Shown here one piece after another: positions 10,782 to 23,397 of a stretch of 64,000 nucleotides of DNA. The notes below the pieces were generated by a model, which saw only the letters and a list, made by a program, of their open reading frames with translations, was not told where the DNA came from and ran no database searches. This DNA comes from Zonotrichia leucophrys gambelii (lineage: Eukaryota > Chordata > Aves > Passeriformes > Passerellidae). Made by a program: the position numbers and the translations under genes. Numbering within the stretch: the stretch's first letter is position 1; each line of letters opens with the position of its first letter. The stretch lies in assembly GCF_028769735.1 (NCBI RefSeq), contig NC_088200.1:70527268-70591267 (forward strand), in the 5' to 3' direction.

Positions 10782-11897
10782 TTAATCCAATGATTGCCTT
10801 AAGATATAATAAGAATATTCCTAAGACTTGGCATCCCATTTCCTCCACAAAGTTCATTTCACAAGTCCCATTTCCATCACAAAGATCACAAAATCTGTGT
10901 GCAAACACAGCATCCTTCACCTTCTTCCTGAAAGAAGATGCAGCTCTCTCCCTGTGTCCCAAACCCAGGCTCCTATTTGTAGGTTTTAACCTCTCAGTAT
11001 GACAGTGAAGGGAAAATGGGAGACAGGGCAAGCATCCCCATGTCAAATCTCGCCACCTTCAAGGGCTTTCTCTAACAAGTGCATTATTATGGCCAAGTAT
11101 ACCTTCAGATCCCGCTCCATACTCAGCAAAAATGACTCTCCCTCCTCATTGTCATGCCAACATGAATATTGTCATGTTCTGAATGCACCAACACCCACAG
11201 GCAGCTGCTTTGGGCTTTTGTGCAGCCGCCTCAGTTTGCCAGTCACGTACTGAATGCTTATTTCTGTCCTTCCCCATCTCTGTCTTTGCTCTCAGTTATG
11301 CAGAGCTCTAAAGCATCCCTGTCGCAGTTACATTTTTGACAAGGAGGAACCCAGATTTTCAGTAGTTTCACGTGGGAATTGAGAATTACAGCATCGTTTA
11401 AGTAAAACTGTCTCCACATTGCATAGGAACTACAGAGGGATGTTAAAGATCTCATTTTTTGGCATCTCAAACAAATTCCAGGTCTGGGAGACATGAAAAT
11501 GATTATCCCCAGCCCCAGATTCTTGATCGCTAAGGGCAAGCTCTTAACATTTCTGTTTTGTTTTTTTCCCCTAAGACTTATTCACACTTTTATGATCTGA
11601 ACGACAGAAGTGTGAGGTTCACTTGCTTGTTTTACAGCTTAAGGACTAAGAAAGGGCAAGCACCATGTGGGTGAGACACAGAGAAACTCAGACAGGGCTT
11701 CAGGGAAAAGGTCACTGGAGCAAATAGTAGAGGAAGCTGCTCAAATGAGTGAGAGATGGTGGCAGATTTTGGAGTGAGAGATGCAAAAGGAAGTCAAAAA
11801 AGAGAGCATTGCTTTATGAGAAGAAACCAGAATGACTCACATGCCTGTTGGAAATAAACTCTTAAAAGCAGAGAAGATCTTTTTGGGCACATGAGTA
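10782..11897. other. No recognisable feature
   Basis: Unique-looking DNA. The first 250 bases are pyrimidine- and AC-leaning on the plus strand, without a repeat unit. Open frames of up to 128 codons lack supporting signals. Confidence 0.5.
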
Positions 11898-12078
11898 CAA
11901 AAAAAGAAAACAAAACAAAACAAAACAAAAAAAAACCACCAAAAAACCAAAACCCAAAACCAAAGACAGCAACAAAAAAATCAAACCAAACCAAACAACC
12001 AAAAAAAAAAAAAACCAAAACAAACAAAAAAAAACCAAAAAAACAAACAAACAAACAAAAATAAAAAAACAAACCAAA
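11898..12078. repeat. Low-complexity A/C-only tract
   Basis: Almost every base on the plus strand is A or C for about 180 bases (AAAACAAAACAAAACAAAA, CCAAACCAAACAACC, AAACAAACAAACAAAC), with hardly any G or T. The unit varies, so this is not a simple tandem repeat. Minus-strand open frames here encode only runs of F, V, L, G and W and are not genes. Confidence 0.85.
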
Positions 12079-13129
12079 ATCTCACAGCCAGCCAGACAAG
12101 CCATGCTGAATCTGAGCCCCACAACACCAAACTTAAACAGCTGAGACAGGGGGAGGACATTTTTCAAGCCCTCAATATGCTTTTATCTTCCTGGGTTTGA
12201 CAATCCGAGTGTGAATCAGGGATTACTGAGTATTAGAAGGAAAAATCTGCTTGAGCATGGCAACAGCGCTTGCAATTTCATAAGTATTCCAGCCCAGCTT
12301 TGGTGGTGAAGAGTGTCTTTTTCAAGTATGTGCACGGCCTGAGAATTGATTATCTCCACCTAATGTTCCTCTTTAGGGCCTCTACTCAGCTGCAGAGTGG
12401 AGAACAGTAGATCAGAATCAAATATTTCATAGCAACTGAAAGCAGACGCCTGTATGGGAGATCATGTGCATATAGATGTTAGACAAAATAACTAACAGGA
12501 ATTTACCTGTTTTACCACAGAAATGCATCCTTGCCCGAGAAGCAGGAAGGTGCTGGCTTTGCTGATTTGTCCAATTTTGAAAGAATTTTTAGCAACAGCT
12601 TAGTCATTTAGTCCAGAACATACTGATACAGATTACCACCACAAGAGGCTGAGATGTCACTTAATTTTCTCCCCTCATCCTTAGCCTTTCTCTTCATACT
12701 CAGAGGGCAAAATGTAATAATTTTAGAAGTGGACCTATTGTTACATAGCTGCATAATGGGTTGTTTACAAGCTGCAAAACTGGGAACAACAATAATTTGA
12801 AAATAATTAAATCACTGGACTATTTTGGATTTTGTAATTACCTGAAGCTGGTTCTGCTTCAACCAAGGTACTGAAATTTTTATAATTGTTAATGTACTGA
12901 AGTCTGAAGACCACCGCAAAATTCTGCAAATTCAGTCTGAAATGGTGGTGTTTGGTACAAGAGGGCGCAGTCTGTGCACAGTACAGGACAAATGAAAGAA
13001 TTTTCTTAATTTTATCTCAATTTTTGGCATTTTTAAAATGTTAAATTTTGTTGTAAATTTGTTTGCTACAAGTTCTTAAAGGGTAACAAAGGGATTTTTT
13101 TTTCATAATTCTCACAGACTATGTACAAT
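12079..13129. other. No recognisable feature
   Basis: AT-rich unique-looking sequence between two low-complexity tracts. Confidence 0.5.
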
Positions 13130-13240
13130 AATGCATTTTGTTTATTCCTTTTTTGTTCTTTTTTTGTTTTTGGTTTTTTTGTGGTTTTGTTGTTATTGGT
13201 GTTGTTTTTGGGGTTTTTTTGGGGGTGGGGGGGTTTGTGT
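13130..13240. repeat. Low-complexity T/G-rich tract
   Basis: About 100 bases of almost only T and G, including G runs (GGGGGTGGGGGGGTTTG near 13221). It is the complement type of the A/C tract at 11898-12078. Plus-strand open frames through it are composition artefacts. Confidence 0.8.
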
Positions 13241-13320
13241 GTCTGCTTGTGTGCCTTTTTCCATATTTGTATTTGGATCCTGGAGTATTTTAAAGATCTG
13301 TAAACATTTTTTTGGTAGGA

Positions 13321-13343
13321 TTTTTATTTATTTATTTATTTAA
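13321..13343. repeat. Short (TTTA)n microsatellite
   Basis: About five copies of TTTA within TTTTTATTTATTTATTTATT. Confidence 0.85.
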
Positions 13344-13684
13344 ATTAAAGAATCAGTGCTATGCAAGCAGGAAGGCTATATTGAGGAGGACAAATTAGAA
13401 TGCACAGTATGGATGGAGACATTGCTGTAGTCTAAGAATATCCAAAACATTGAAAAATCATATCATCCGTAACTACTTCTAATTTTTCTACATTTTAAAG
13501 TAATGAGTAATCTGGAGTTACTCAGTGCAGAACAGTTTTCAACAATGCACTGTAATGAACTAAATGTTTTGCTCCACAAATTCTCTTTAAAAATTGATGC
13601 ATGCAATATTGGTAGGCTAATTGCACATTTCTGGGAATTATTTTATTCTTCTGCCTTGAATACTTCAAGGATGACTTTTACCTG

Positions 13685-13745
13685 GGACAGGAGTTGCACT
13701 GGGTGATCCTTGTGAGTCCCTTCCAGGTCTGGAGAGTCTAATGGT
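13685..13745 (+). mobile_element. CR1 LINE 3' tip fragment
   Basis: TTGCACTGGGTGATCCTTGT followed by GAGTCCCTTCCAGGTCTGGA and GAGTCTAATGG resembles the 3' end of CR1 ('ttggactgggtgatccttgtgggtcccttccaa...'). It is short and diverged. Confidence 0.65.
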
Positions 13746-13974
13746 TAATTCTATACAACAGCGGGGTTCAGTGACCATATTTCATTCTCCTTGTTCAGCA
13801 TTTCGCAATTAGAGTCTGCAGGGTGTTTTTGTATCATATTTGCATTTCCACCTTTCTTCTCTCCATCTTTCTCCAAGAGAGAATGGATTTTGCACCACGA
13901 CAGGATGATGGCAGTACCTAATGTTTAATATTTCTAACACCGGGTTTAGGGAAATCACTAGCACAAGGGGGTTT

Positions 13975-14205
13975 TGATAGCATAAAATCATAGAACCAAA
14001 TTATCACGGAATGGTTTGGGTTGAAAGGCACCTTAAATCCCACCCAGTGCCACCCTGCCACGGCAGGGACCCCTCCCACTGTCCCAGTGTCCAGCCCGGC
14101 CTCGGGCAGTGCCAGGGATGCAGGGGCAGCCCCAGCTGCTCTGGGCACCCTGTGCCAGGTTCTCACCACCTTCATTGTGAGGGTAAAGATGCTCCCTGTA
14201 GTATC
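13975..14205 (-). mobile_element. CR1 LINE 3' fragment, minus orientation
   Basis: CGGAATGGTTTGGGTTGAAA, then CACCTTAAATCCCACCCAGT, TGCCACCCTGCCACGGCAGG, a CCCAGTGTCCAGCCCGGCCT block and CTCTGGGCACCCTGTGCCAG, is the reverse complement of the CR1 3' region. It is closely similar to the copy at 24205, so it is among the younger CR1 copies here. Confidence 0.92.
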
Positions 14206-14310
14206 CAAAGCTTGATATTATAAAATTATCAGGTTTGAGAGGCATCATATGTTATTATACATAGTAACAGGAAATAGATCATTTGAATGTAAGCAGAAAT
14301 GCAATACACG

Positions 14311-14695
14311 TGTCACAGACATCTTTTGTGAAAAATCCTTTCTTTAGGATTTTTCCCTTTTCTGAGAAGCTGTGGCTTCAGCAACAAAATGCAAACAATG
14401 GTTATCTGCTGCTGTGGGATGCAACAGGTGGATCTGTGATTGGTCTCCTGTGGATGTTTGGATTTACTGACCACTCACGACAGAGCTGTTCTTGCTTTCT
14501 GCCTGGACGTAGACCATTGTTATTCATTCCTTTTCTATTCTTAGCTTAGCTAGTTCTGAGAACTTTTCTCTCTATTCTTATTGGTATAGTAATAATGTAA
14601 TATATAGCATAAAATAATAAATCAAGCCTTCTGAACATGAACTCAACATTCTCGTCTCTCTCTCACTCTGAAAAACCCTTGTGAGCCCTGTGACA
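14311..14695 (+). mobile_element. Solo LTR with 8-bp terminal inverted repeat TGTCACAG...CTGTGACA
   Basis: The element starts TGTCACAG at 14311 and ends CTGTGACA at 14695, a perfect 8-base inverted pair with TG...CA ends (385 bp). AATAAA lies at 14616-14621 in AATAATAAATCAAGCCTTCT, the same R-region signature as in LTR copies 1, 3 and 4. A GAGAAGCTGTGGCTTCAGC segment near the 5' end echoes the hairpin of copies 2 and 3. Its TATA/poly(A) interval is short, with no pentanucleotide expansion. The flanks (CACG before, CACA after) are only a weak four-base target duplication. Confidence 0.82.
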
Positions 14696-14914
14696 CACAT
14701 GTACCATCAGTGCCTCAGAAAAACAACAACCAAAAAGGAAACCACCAAGAAGCCCCTTCAATAAATTAAAGAATGAAAGAACCAAAACTGCCCTAGTGGT
14801 TTTTGTGTCCACATTAATAAAATTATTTCTGTCTCTTAAATACTGTTTCTAGTAAAAATTTGGTCACTAGCTATGGATAGCATGTTATTGGACAGCAGAT
14901 CTGAATTTTAGCCC

Positions 14915-14962
14915 ATAGAATGACAGAATATTTGGGGCTGGAAGGGATCATGGTTAACAGAT
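14915..14962 (-). mobile_element. Short CR1 3' tip fragment
   Basis: TAGAATGACAGAATATTTGG and GGCTGGAAGGGATCATGG resemble the reverse complement of a CR1 3' end. It is too short to classify further. Confidence 0.55.
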
Positions 14963-16814
14963 AATCTTTAAAGACCACAAGTTGCAATTAGAGGGGAAAA
15001 AAAAGAGATTTCCCTTTAAATGTGTTTGGTTTTGTTCCTTTTCCTCGACCAATCTTAGAGACTAAAGGAAACCCTGCAGTGTCCTGTAAGGGAGCTTGAA
15101 GCATTGTGGGAAAACTGGAAATGATTTTCTGACCTGTTGCCAAAAGGGATGGTGTGTCCTCTGGTGTGTCTCAGTAAATTATCACCACTGGGGAAACACC
15201 CAGAAAATTGCGGTTTGTGGAAAATATGTAAGCTCACATTAATTACAGAAGTTCTTCTCATAGAATACTTGTTTATTCTTACAAACTGTAACTTCCAAAC
15301 TGTAGTCTTCAGGTCAAACTTCTGACATCTGCAGGCAGACAGCATGACTAACCCAGCCAAGATGTTATTTATTTTAGACTTCAGCCTTACATTAATTTTT
15401 ATGCCAGCAAAGACCTTCAGCAGTAGGCTTCACTGAAGTCACTTCAATTCAATACATAATTCAGGAGAGGTTTTGCAGTTTTATATATGTGTTTACTTAT
15501 AACTGCATGCTTTCCTTTTATATTTATATGTAGATTATTCACTGCCAAAATACTTTTGCAAAACTTTATTCTGACGGTGTTTATTTGAAATGGTCAATAA
15601 ATAATGTCTGAGTAAGTGTGTGAAATTATTTCACATCCCCGCTACAAAAATACATAAATTAGAATCACATAACAGATTTCAGAAAAATCTATACTGGAAT
15701 GCAAAACAGTTTATTTTTGACAGGAGACACTTTTAGGCATTTAACACATTCATTTTTACTTGTCAGCAAAATAATTCTTGGGGAAAAGAAGTTTTAAAGC
15801 AGTTGTCTGTTCTTTTCTTTCTGTGGGCTTTCAAGATTTGCTTAATTTATCCAGGGGGAGACCCTAGGTAGACTCCTGATAATAAGGAGAAGAGAATATG
15901 CATTATTCAAGGGATTGACCTATATGCAAATGAACAGAGCATAAACATTTTTAATCTAAAAGTGCTTTTGCTTACATAATTGTGAAACCACCAAGTGCAC
16001 CTCAGAACTGCACAAAATAATATTGGCTTTAATGAATTTGTTCTGAGTGGTGTTTTCAGACAACAGAGGGTGATGGATGGAGACGTGGTCTGAGAGCTGC
16101 AAATCCTGGATTCCTGCTCTTGGTCCTGGCTTTCTGCCAGAGGGAAATAAAAGCATTTTTGAGCTAAGGTTTCTTTTTCCTATTAAAACTGTAGATTGTA
16201 TTACTGCAAAACATTTTTGAAAATGGTGGTTAATGTATTTATGTGTTTAATTTATATATGCGAATGATAACAGCATGTGTGTCTTCATACATGTGTCTGC
16301 TTAAAACCATGAAAAACATTCATCTTTCTGCAGAGATGTATAATTTCCTTGTAAAACATTCCTTTTCCTGAAAAGAGACATCATTTCCTTGTAAAACAAA
16401 TTGGGTGTCCTCTGGTGTGCTTTTACACATGTAAGTTCTCAATCATGCATTGTGTTCTCAATTCATATATGCAGAACCATATATGAATCAACTGTTTCCT
16501 TGAATAGTGGGATGAAAATAAGGACAAAAGATAACATGTTGTTCCTATTTAATTAAATATGGAAAATTAAGTGGTCCTCCTAGAAATGATCTCATTTGTC
16601 CTCATTTTATAGCAACTTTATGGAGGAATTGTATTTTTTTTTCTTAGGTATTTTTAGCCTTCTTTCTTAATAACTTGTATAGAATTTTCTCTAACAAAAG
16701 AACATAATTTAGGAGGTGTTAAAACTCCTTCTTTCTCATCATAAAATCTTGAAAAATGCAGGTAATCATGTTATACATCATTGAGCAGTCAAATATTCCG
16801 AAGGTCAGAGAATT

Positions 16815-16847
<33 letters not shown>

Positions 16848-17211
16848 TTATCTCACTTCAAATTCAGCAGAAAATACATCTCTCCCAGTCACTTTCATCT
16901 CAATAAATCCCAGCTTACTAAAAAGCCAGAAAGTGATAGGCATCTGCAGAGATTGCCTCACCTTAGCCCATGAGTGGAAATACAAAAACAAGGAAATGTA
17001 AGAACCTATAAATTTCCACCTACATCCTTTGAAAAACATTGAAACAGATTAGCTGGTTTAGTTTAGAGGGGCCATTTTTTTTCCCCTGTAACTATCACCC
17101 CCATATTGCTTCTATTGAAATATTGAAATATTGCTTTTCAAAAATTGTTGGTTTAAGAAGTCCACTTTTAAAGCTGAAGAAAGAGCCTTAGGAACAAGGG
17201 AACCAGCATCA
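14963..17211. other. No recognisable feature apart from a (TA)n run
   Basis: AT-rich sequence. A perfect (TA)n stretch occupies about 16814-16840, followed by CACACA. Two near copies of ATTTCCTTGTAAAACA occur at about 16340 and 16383. No exon was recognised. Confidence 0.5.
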
Positions 17212-17376
17212 CTTTTTTTTTTTTTTTTTTTTGTTCATGTGTGTGTGTTTGCTTTTTGTTTTGTTTGTTGGGGTTTTTTGTTTGTTTGTTTGACCTTTTG
17301 TTTTTGTTTTTTTTTGATTTTATGTTTTGGTCTTTTGGGTTTTTTTGTTCTGGTTTGGTTTGGTTTGGTTTTCTGG
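17212..17376. repeat. Low-complexity T/G-rich tract
   Basis: About 165 bases dominated by T and G: a T18 run, then GTGTGTGTTTGC, GTTTGTTTGTTTG and TTTGGTTTGGTTTGG. It belongs with the other two-letter tracts in this window. Confidence 0.85.
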
Positions 17377-17639
17377 GCCTTTAAATGAGTGTTCATTTGC
17401 TCTGCTCAAATGGAAGCCGACATTAACCTCTCAGACATTCCTTTCATGACACCCTGCCACTGTGTTTTTAATGACAGAAATGTAGCTCCATATTGAGAAA
17501 TAAACATGGATTAAAGTGTCCCATAGGACATGAAACTGAGGAGAGAGAGGAAAATGACTTTCTCTAGGTCCTTTAATGTATTCCTGGCAAATTGTCTTTC
17601 TTCATGTCGTCTTTTATCTTTTTTTGTTTCTATCATGGA

Positions 17640-17690
17640 GCCATGGAATGGTTTGGATTGTAAGAGACATAAAAAAGCTCCTTTTAACAC
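17640..17690 (-). mobile_element. Possible CR1 3' tip fragment
   Basis: CATGGAATGGTTTGGATTGT followed by AAGAGACATAAAAAAGCTCC looks like a degraded reverse complement of a CR1 3' end. Confidence 0.45.
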
Positions 17691-19052
17691 TTCAGTCTTC
17701 CATATCATAACACAACACAGCAACCCATTTAAGCTATTTTCTGGTAATTTCTTGCTTCAAGTACATCTTACTTTGTACACGAAAATATGGACACCCACTC
17801 CCAACCCAGCAATCCAAATTTCAAGAGAATTAAAGGAGAAAATACGGATATAATGAAGTTTAGTGTTTATCCCAATTGCATTTGTTAATTTGTACCAGTT
17901 TAAAGCCCTTACTCTGATTTTTTACTGTGCCTGAGGTCTCAGTTTGTCACAAAATCATTTTCACATGGTGTTTGATTCAACCTCCATGCTCACTTCAGAA
18001 TACAGCATAGAGCAATTGAAATATTTTGATGCAGAAACACAGCTTCACCTCTCTTATTTTTAAAGCTCTCCCATAGAGATTAAAAAAACAGCTCTAGAGA
18101 AATGTTATCCCCTTAAGAACCCTATTTAGAAGCCCATCTGTCCATGCCCAAAGTTTTCTGTGCCTATCTTTCCTCCTGGCATTATATGCATTACCTCTTA
18201 TACTTAATAAATTATCGGTCTTTAAAGTGGCCATCAAGTTTCTGGTTTGCTGTTGCTGATGGAACATAAGATGGAACAAGGCCAACTAAAGCTCCAGATG
18301 TATTATTGCATACACTTTATGCCTTTTATGGGATTCTTCTTTTAATTTTATAAAGCTGAACTAAACATCACTTCATATAAGAAGTAAAAATCTGTAGCCT
18401 TGTTGCTCAGGGATATTAAATAATAAGTTTCTTATATAAGAAAGAAGAAGATTCAAGATTTAAAATGCCTCCAGAAACTTATGTTCTGCTTGCAGACTCG
18501 TCCCCCACATGGTTGCTCTTTAATAAAAAATAATAAATTTTGTAGGCACTTCTTCCTCCAACAAAAAAAATCCCCAATGGAAAAAGAAACAAATATCAAC
18601 ACAATCCTCCCTGCTACCCATTGCTGAGGTGAATGCTCTCCACCTGGGGTGAAGCTCTCACAGATTTTTTAGCATACACTGAAATAAACTATGTTTCTCC
18701 CCAAAGATCCAAGCTACCAGCTTGTTCAAGACTAAATCCCCAGGCAAAAAAAAAAGAGCTTTATGTTCATGCTGGACATTGCAGCTGCTCCTGTTAAACC
18801 CTACACCTGATGGAAGTTTGCAGTTTCTCCCACAGAATTGGGTGCTCCCAGTTTTCATCATGACCAAGGATGCCAGGCATGGTAATTGAATTCTATCCCA
18901 CCTTTTGGTACCCCTGAAAGCTTTGCATCACTGAGGTGTTGGCTATGCTATGAGTAACACAAAAACCCACTGCTCATGGGCTGTGTGTTTGTCATCCAAC
19001 AGAAGAAACCTCTGAACATCAATCACACAAAAAGAAACCTCTGAATATCGAC
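17691..19052. other. No recognisable feature
   Basis: AT-rich sequence. Just before the next LTR there is a local duplication of GAAACCTCTGAAYATC (about 19006 and 19034). Confidence 0.5.
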
Positions 19053-19057
19053 AATAT
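19053..19057. repeat. Target-site duplication AATAT, left copy
   Basis: Matches 19657-19661 exactly, directly outside the LTR ends. Confidence 0.75.
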
Positions 19058-19656
19058 TGCGGAGGTCAGGTATATATGGGAAAATATATGTCCAATTGTG
19101 TCAGCAACCCACGTCTTAAAAAAAGAAACCACTTGCCGCGGCAACTACGTCCAAATATGGACAACAATGGACAAACCAGACCAGTGAAGAGCTTTCTTTA
19201 TTATTTTCAGCACATCAGTCTCAAGACATTGTTAGACAATGGAGACAGGATGTTAACAGCTCGCTGATCCACAGGGAATGCCAGGGAGGTGGAGTATTAC
19301 AGAATAACATAAAACCATCTCAGCCTAGATTTCAGCCAATTATACATAGAGCAACACATATTGACAAGCACTCTATCCAGTCTTATAAAACACACGTAAT
19401 GGTAGTTAAAACAAAGACTGGTTCATAAGAGACAAAGAACAGAGCTCTATTCATGCTAATCTTCTAAAGATATACATTAAATAACCTTGTTGCCATCCTT
19501 AAGCCAGTTCTACAGAGGTCTATTGTTATTTGTCACGTATGCTCTACTGCTTGGGAAACTTTTCTGCTGTATTTGCAATGCTAACAAAACTTCAGTCTGA
19601 GGCCTATACTTTTTTAACCATTTCCTAAAAACCCTCTAACTTTATGGATTCCAACA
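19058..19656 (-). mobile_element. 599-bp solo LTR, minus strand, with 5-bp target-site duplication
   Basis: On the minus strand the element starts TGTTGGAATCCATAAAG at 19656 and ends CTGACCTCCGCA at 19058 (TG...CA), flanked by AATAT on both sides. Minus-strand signals are in LTR order: a TTTTATAAGAC TATA-like box (plus-strand complement near 19381) and AATAAA at 19202-19197 within AAAATAATAAAGAAAGC. These are followed by about 140 bases of R/U5-like sequence that contains a CCGCGG. No internal retroviral sequence is present. A five-base duplication is typical of ERVL-like elements among others, so the class is left open. Confidence 0.82.
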
Positions 19657-19661
19657 AATAT
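19657..19661. repeat. Target-site duplication AATAT, right copy
   Basis: Perfect match to 19053-19057. Confidence 0.75.
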
Positions 19662-22034
19662 CACATCTTCGTTGCTTTCTGGCATTCTGTGTAGTGACTC
19701 TTTGTACTTAACTGCAAATGCACCTTTTAAAGATAATTTTTAAAAAGAGATGTACTTTCTAGAAGCCTGGAGGAACAGCAATTATATAACAGAGAAAGAA
19801 TTAACTAATTCCAGTCTCAAAATTCCAACGTGGCTTATTAGAAATCTGGCTGATGGAGGAATTCGAAGTACTGAAATTTTATTTCACACGGCAATACAAA
19901 TTTTAGGTCCTTCCTCAAAAAGTCACTTTATTCAAAAAGTCCAACTTGCTAAATAAATTTCATGTGCTGTCACATCTTGCCTGTAGTTCAAAATGTGCAG
20001 CTGGAGTTCAAGAGAACACATGTGGGAAAGAGGTGGTAGAGGTGAAGGTTCCACCCCATGGAAAGTTGAATTTTAAGTGTTTTAGAAAATCTGGTGGGAG
20101 ACTGGAGGTGATCTTTACAAATTCAAACTAATTAAAGTTTTTGGTTTAGGAGGAGGCTCCTGCCAGACCAGTTTTCCCTCTCCAGTCCCATACCACTGAC
20201 ATTCATTACTCTAGTTTGAAAAAGAAATCAAAATCAGGATCTGTATGTTTTTTCCTGACTTTCTGCCTTTTCCAGCCCGGAGGCTTATGTTTTATTCTTG
20301 TGGAAATCAGATCAAAAAGATGGGACAATGAGCATTGAGGATGTTTTTGAATACAGGAAATGCAATGCTGTCCTGGGGATCCAGAAACTGAGCAGCTCCC
20401 AAAGCTCTGGGACAGCTACTGCTATGGAAATGCATAAATCTGATATAATTCCATCCAAAATATTGTGTATTTCCCCATCTCTTTCCCTCTACTTCTTCCC
20501 AGCCTTCAACCATCCTGTTTTCAGATTTTTTTTTTTTTTAAGAATTGATAGTTTTGGCACACAGGTTAGTTGATTGTTTCGTCCAACTTGAATTTTATTC
20601 ATGAAAACTGTGTGAACAGAAAGAAAAATTAAAACTGTTTGAAAGCCTTGTGCCTTCAACAGTAAAAGGTCAACCATTAAAAAAAATTACATTATTTCTA
20701 TGAAAACACTGACATATTAAGCTCTCCTGATTTAGTTATTCAGATGGTCCTGTGTGATTTTGGTACAGTTGAGAGAGGTAGGACTGGAGGAAGCATGGAA
20801 AAAAATACTACTAAGAATACATTTTGCTGTCCAAAGTGTAAATATATTCAAGTCATAAATTTATCAATGTTGTAAGCCTGCGTATGAGATACCACTAGCA
20901 TTGCTGCGTATTTTTCTTTTTTTTTGTTTTTGTTTTTCTTGGGTTTTTTTTGTCTTTTATTTTTACTTTGCTAAACTTGAAACTTCTATAACAAGGTCTG
21001 CCACTTATCAATGGTTCCCATGTTCTCCTTCATCGGTGAAGGAGCTCTGGGGTGATTTGGGATCTGTTTCTTCAGGCAGCATCTGAGCATTTATTCCATC
21101 AGAAGCTGTGGAACATATTCAGTAAAGGTCACATGAGAAGATACAAATTCAAACTGGGAGACACTGAATTTAATTTGTTTTTGTACAATAAATTACAGCC
21201 TATGTGTCAGGAATGATGCCTCTTCCATGGCCTACACATATATATAGAAAGCAGAAAATTGATTGTATTGGTGTGTAAATAAGAAATCTACAAAATAGAT
21301 GGGAAAAAAAAAGGAAGAAATCTACAATAAAATATTTTACTGGAGCTAAAAACTTGCCACTTTTAAAATTTGTATGTCAATCAGGAGGGAACCAATTTAT
21401 TCTTCTTTTTCAGAAACAATGAAATTTTTGCAGAGTATTGGTAACATTAGTCACGAGCAATATAAGGAGCATTAGGATTAAAAAAACCAACAAGCAGCAA
21501 AGGAGTACCAAAAGAGAAATGTTCCTTCTGCTTTCTGCCCTAGTTTTCTATACAGGAAATTTGTGGTATTTTAACAGCAGGGCTGAGGCAAGTTCTGTTT
21601 GACTGCAGTTCTTGATACACACAGCATCTGGCTGTAAAAGGGCTTAAAAGGATATTTTCCTAGCTAGGGAACTGATGGGAATGGATTGCATGAAATGAAG
21701 TGTGGGAATAGGATGAAAGAGAAGATAAGGGGAAGGGAAGGAAGAAGAAGGTGAGGAGGCAAAGTTAAATACCAAATGCCTTAATATATCTGATGGGAGG
21801 TGAAAATATAGGGAGAATATAGGGGAAAATGACAGAAAGATCTCAAAATACAGGGGGACAGTGAGGGTGGCACTCTAGGGGAGTCAGCAGACACTTGCCC
21901 TTTCCCCTTCAGAAAGAATCCACACAATGGCAGCTAGAATAAATTCTACTAAATTGTCTTCAACTGTCATAATAAATTATCAACTTTGCCAGCTTCCTGA
22001 CTATTCATAACAGTAAATAATCAAAAATCCTGCC
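19662..22034. other. No recognisable feature
   Basis: AT-rich unique-looking DNA with a small T/G tract at about 20912-20966. No CR1 or LTR was identified. Confidence 0.5.
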
Positions 22035-22076
22035 CTGGTTTTTTTTTTTTGTTTGTTTTTTGGTTTGTTTTTTAAT
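22035..22076. repeat. Short T/G-rich tract
   Basis: Runs of T broken by G (TTTGTTTGTTTTTTGGTTTG). Confidence 0.75.
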
Positions 22077-22154
22077 GTAGGACTAGATGCTGAAGTGTTC
22101 TCAGAGCTTGCTTCAAGATACTCAACCCAAGGCATCTTGCCACCACATCTGAGA

Positions 22155-22228
22155 ACTTTTCTTGCTTTTTTCTTTCTTCTCTTTCTTGCTTTCTTGCTTT
22201 CTTTCTTCTCTTTTCTTGCTTTGCATAG
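22155..22228. repeat. Polypyrimidine (CTTT)-like tract
   Basis: Imperfect CTTT/TTCT/TTGC units such as TTTCTTGCTTTCTTGCTTTC, with a polypyrimidine bias over about 70 bases. Confidence 0.8.
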
Positions 22229-23191
22229 TCCTGCTGTTCAGGTCAGTCTACACTGCCCTCTGAACAAAGGTACCTCCTTCCTTCTTATTGTTTATATTAA
22301 AAAACCACAAACAAGGATATAAGATATTTAGATAATTTTGAGGAGAGGTTCTGATGAGGAAACTCATGATTAGTTTGATCTCTAATGTTAATAACTGTTG
22401 GGCGTGTGAAAGATTTTAGCAGTAGGGAGCTGAGTGCCTTGAGAGGTTTTCCTAGCAGGGAGTTCACACCATTAGACTTAATTCATCCTATGGATGTGTG
22501 AATTACATTTTTTTTTCCTTCCTGCTAGTTGGATAATAAGGCAATAAAGCTTTCTGATGTGTTAATGTGTCAGGTTGGAATGTGCTGAGCTGGGTGATGA
22601 AGATGACTTAAAAAAGAGATTTTTCCAATAATGAAGTTGGGCTGCTTGAAACCAGTGGTTTGAAAACACAGTAAAGGTAATGGACCATTAATGATGATGG
22701 AATGATGTAACTGAACTGATTGAATAGGGTTTTGTGAAGGATGGTATGATACAGTATAATTTGTACAGATTATATTGTTTGAATTCTCTAATGATACTTT
22801 CCTTTTTTCAAGAGAAGTCCTCATGAATTTTTAAAATATTTTCCTGTTTTCCATTATTTTGTAAAATATCAAGGCAGTACTGAAAGTAAACTAGCAAAAC
22901 ATCCCTTTGACTAATACAGAATTAATTCTAGTCACAAAATTATATTAACCATTAGTACTGTTTGCCATAGTTATAACTCTGAACCTATTTTCTAACTATT
23001 TCCTTCAATTAGTCAAAATAACAAACTTAAAGCAGGCTGCATGACCATAATCTCAGCTCAATCCCACTGTCACTTGGTCACTGAAATTACTATAATTTTC
23101 ATTTAAGAAGTTATTTCATCTTACTTCATTTCACTGTGTTACTCCCTTCAGCAATCATTTTCAACAGACAAGGAACAGCCCTGGAAAGAGT

Positions 23192-23193
<2 letters not shown>
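22229..23193. other. No recognisable feature
   Basis: AT-rich unique-looking sequence. Confidence 0.5.
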
Positions 23194-23254
<61 letters not shown>

Positions 23255-23362
23255 AAATTAAATATTATATATATATGTATATATATAAATAAAAATATAT
23301 ATCTATATATACCTATGTATCTATATCTATAGATCAACATATATATGTTAGATATGTATACA

Positions 23363-23397
<35 letters not shown>

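Noticed and set aside
9970..10785. 271-codon open frame, the longest in the window
   Set aside because: It lies antisense inside a solo LTR whose ends and target duplication are clear. Neighbouring frames are also open because of base composition.
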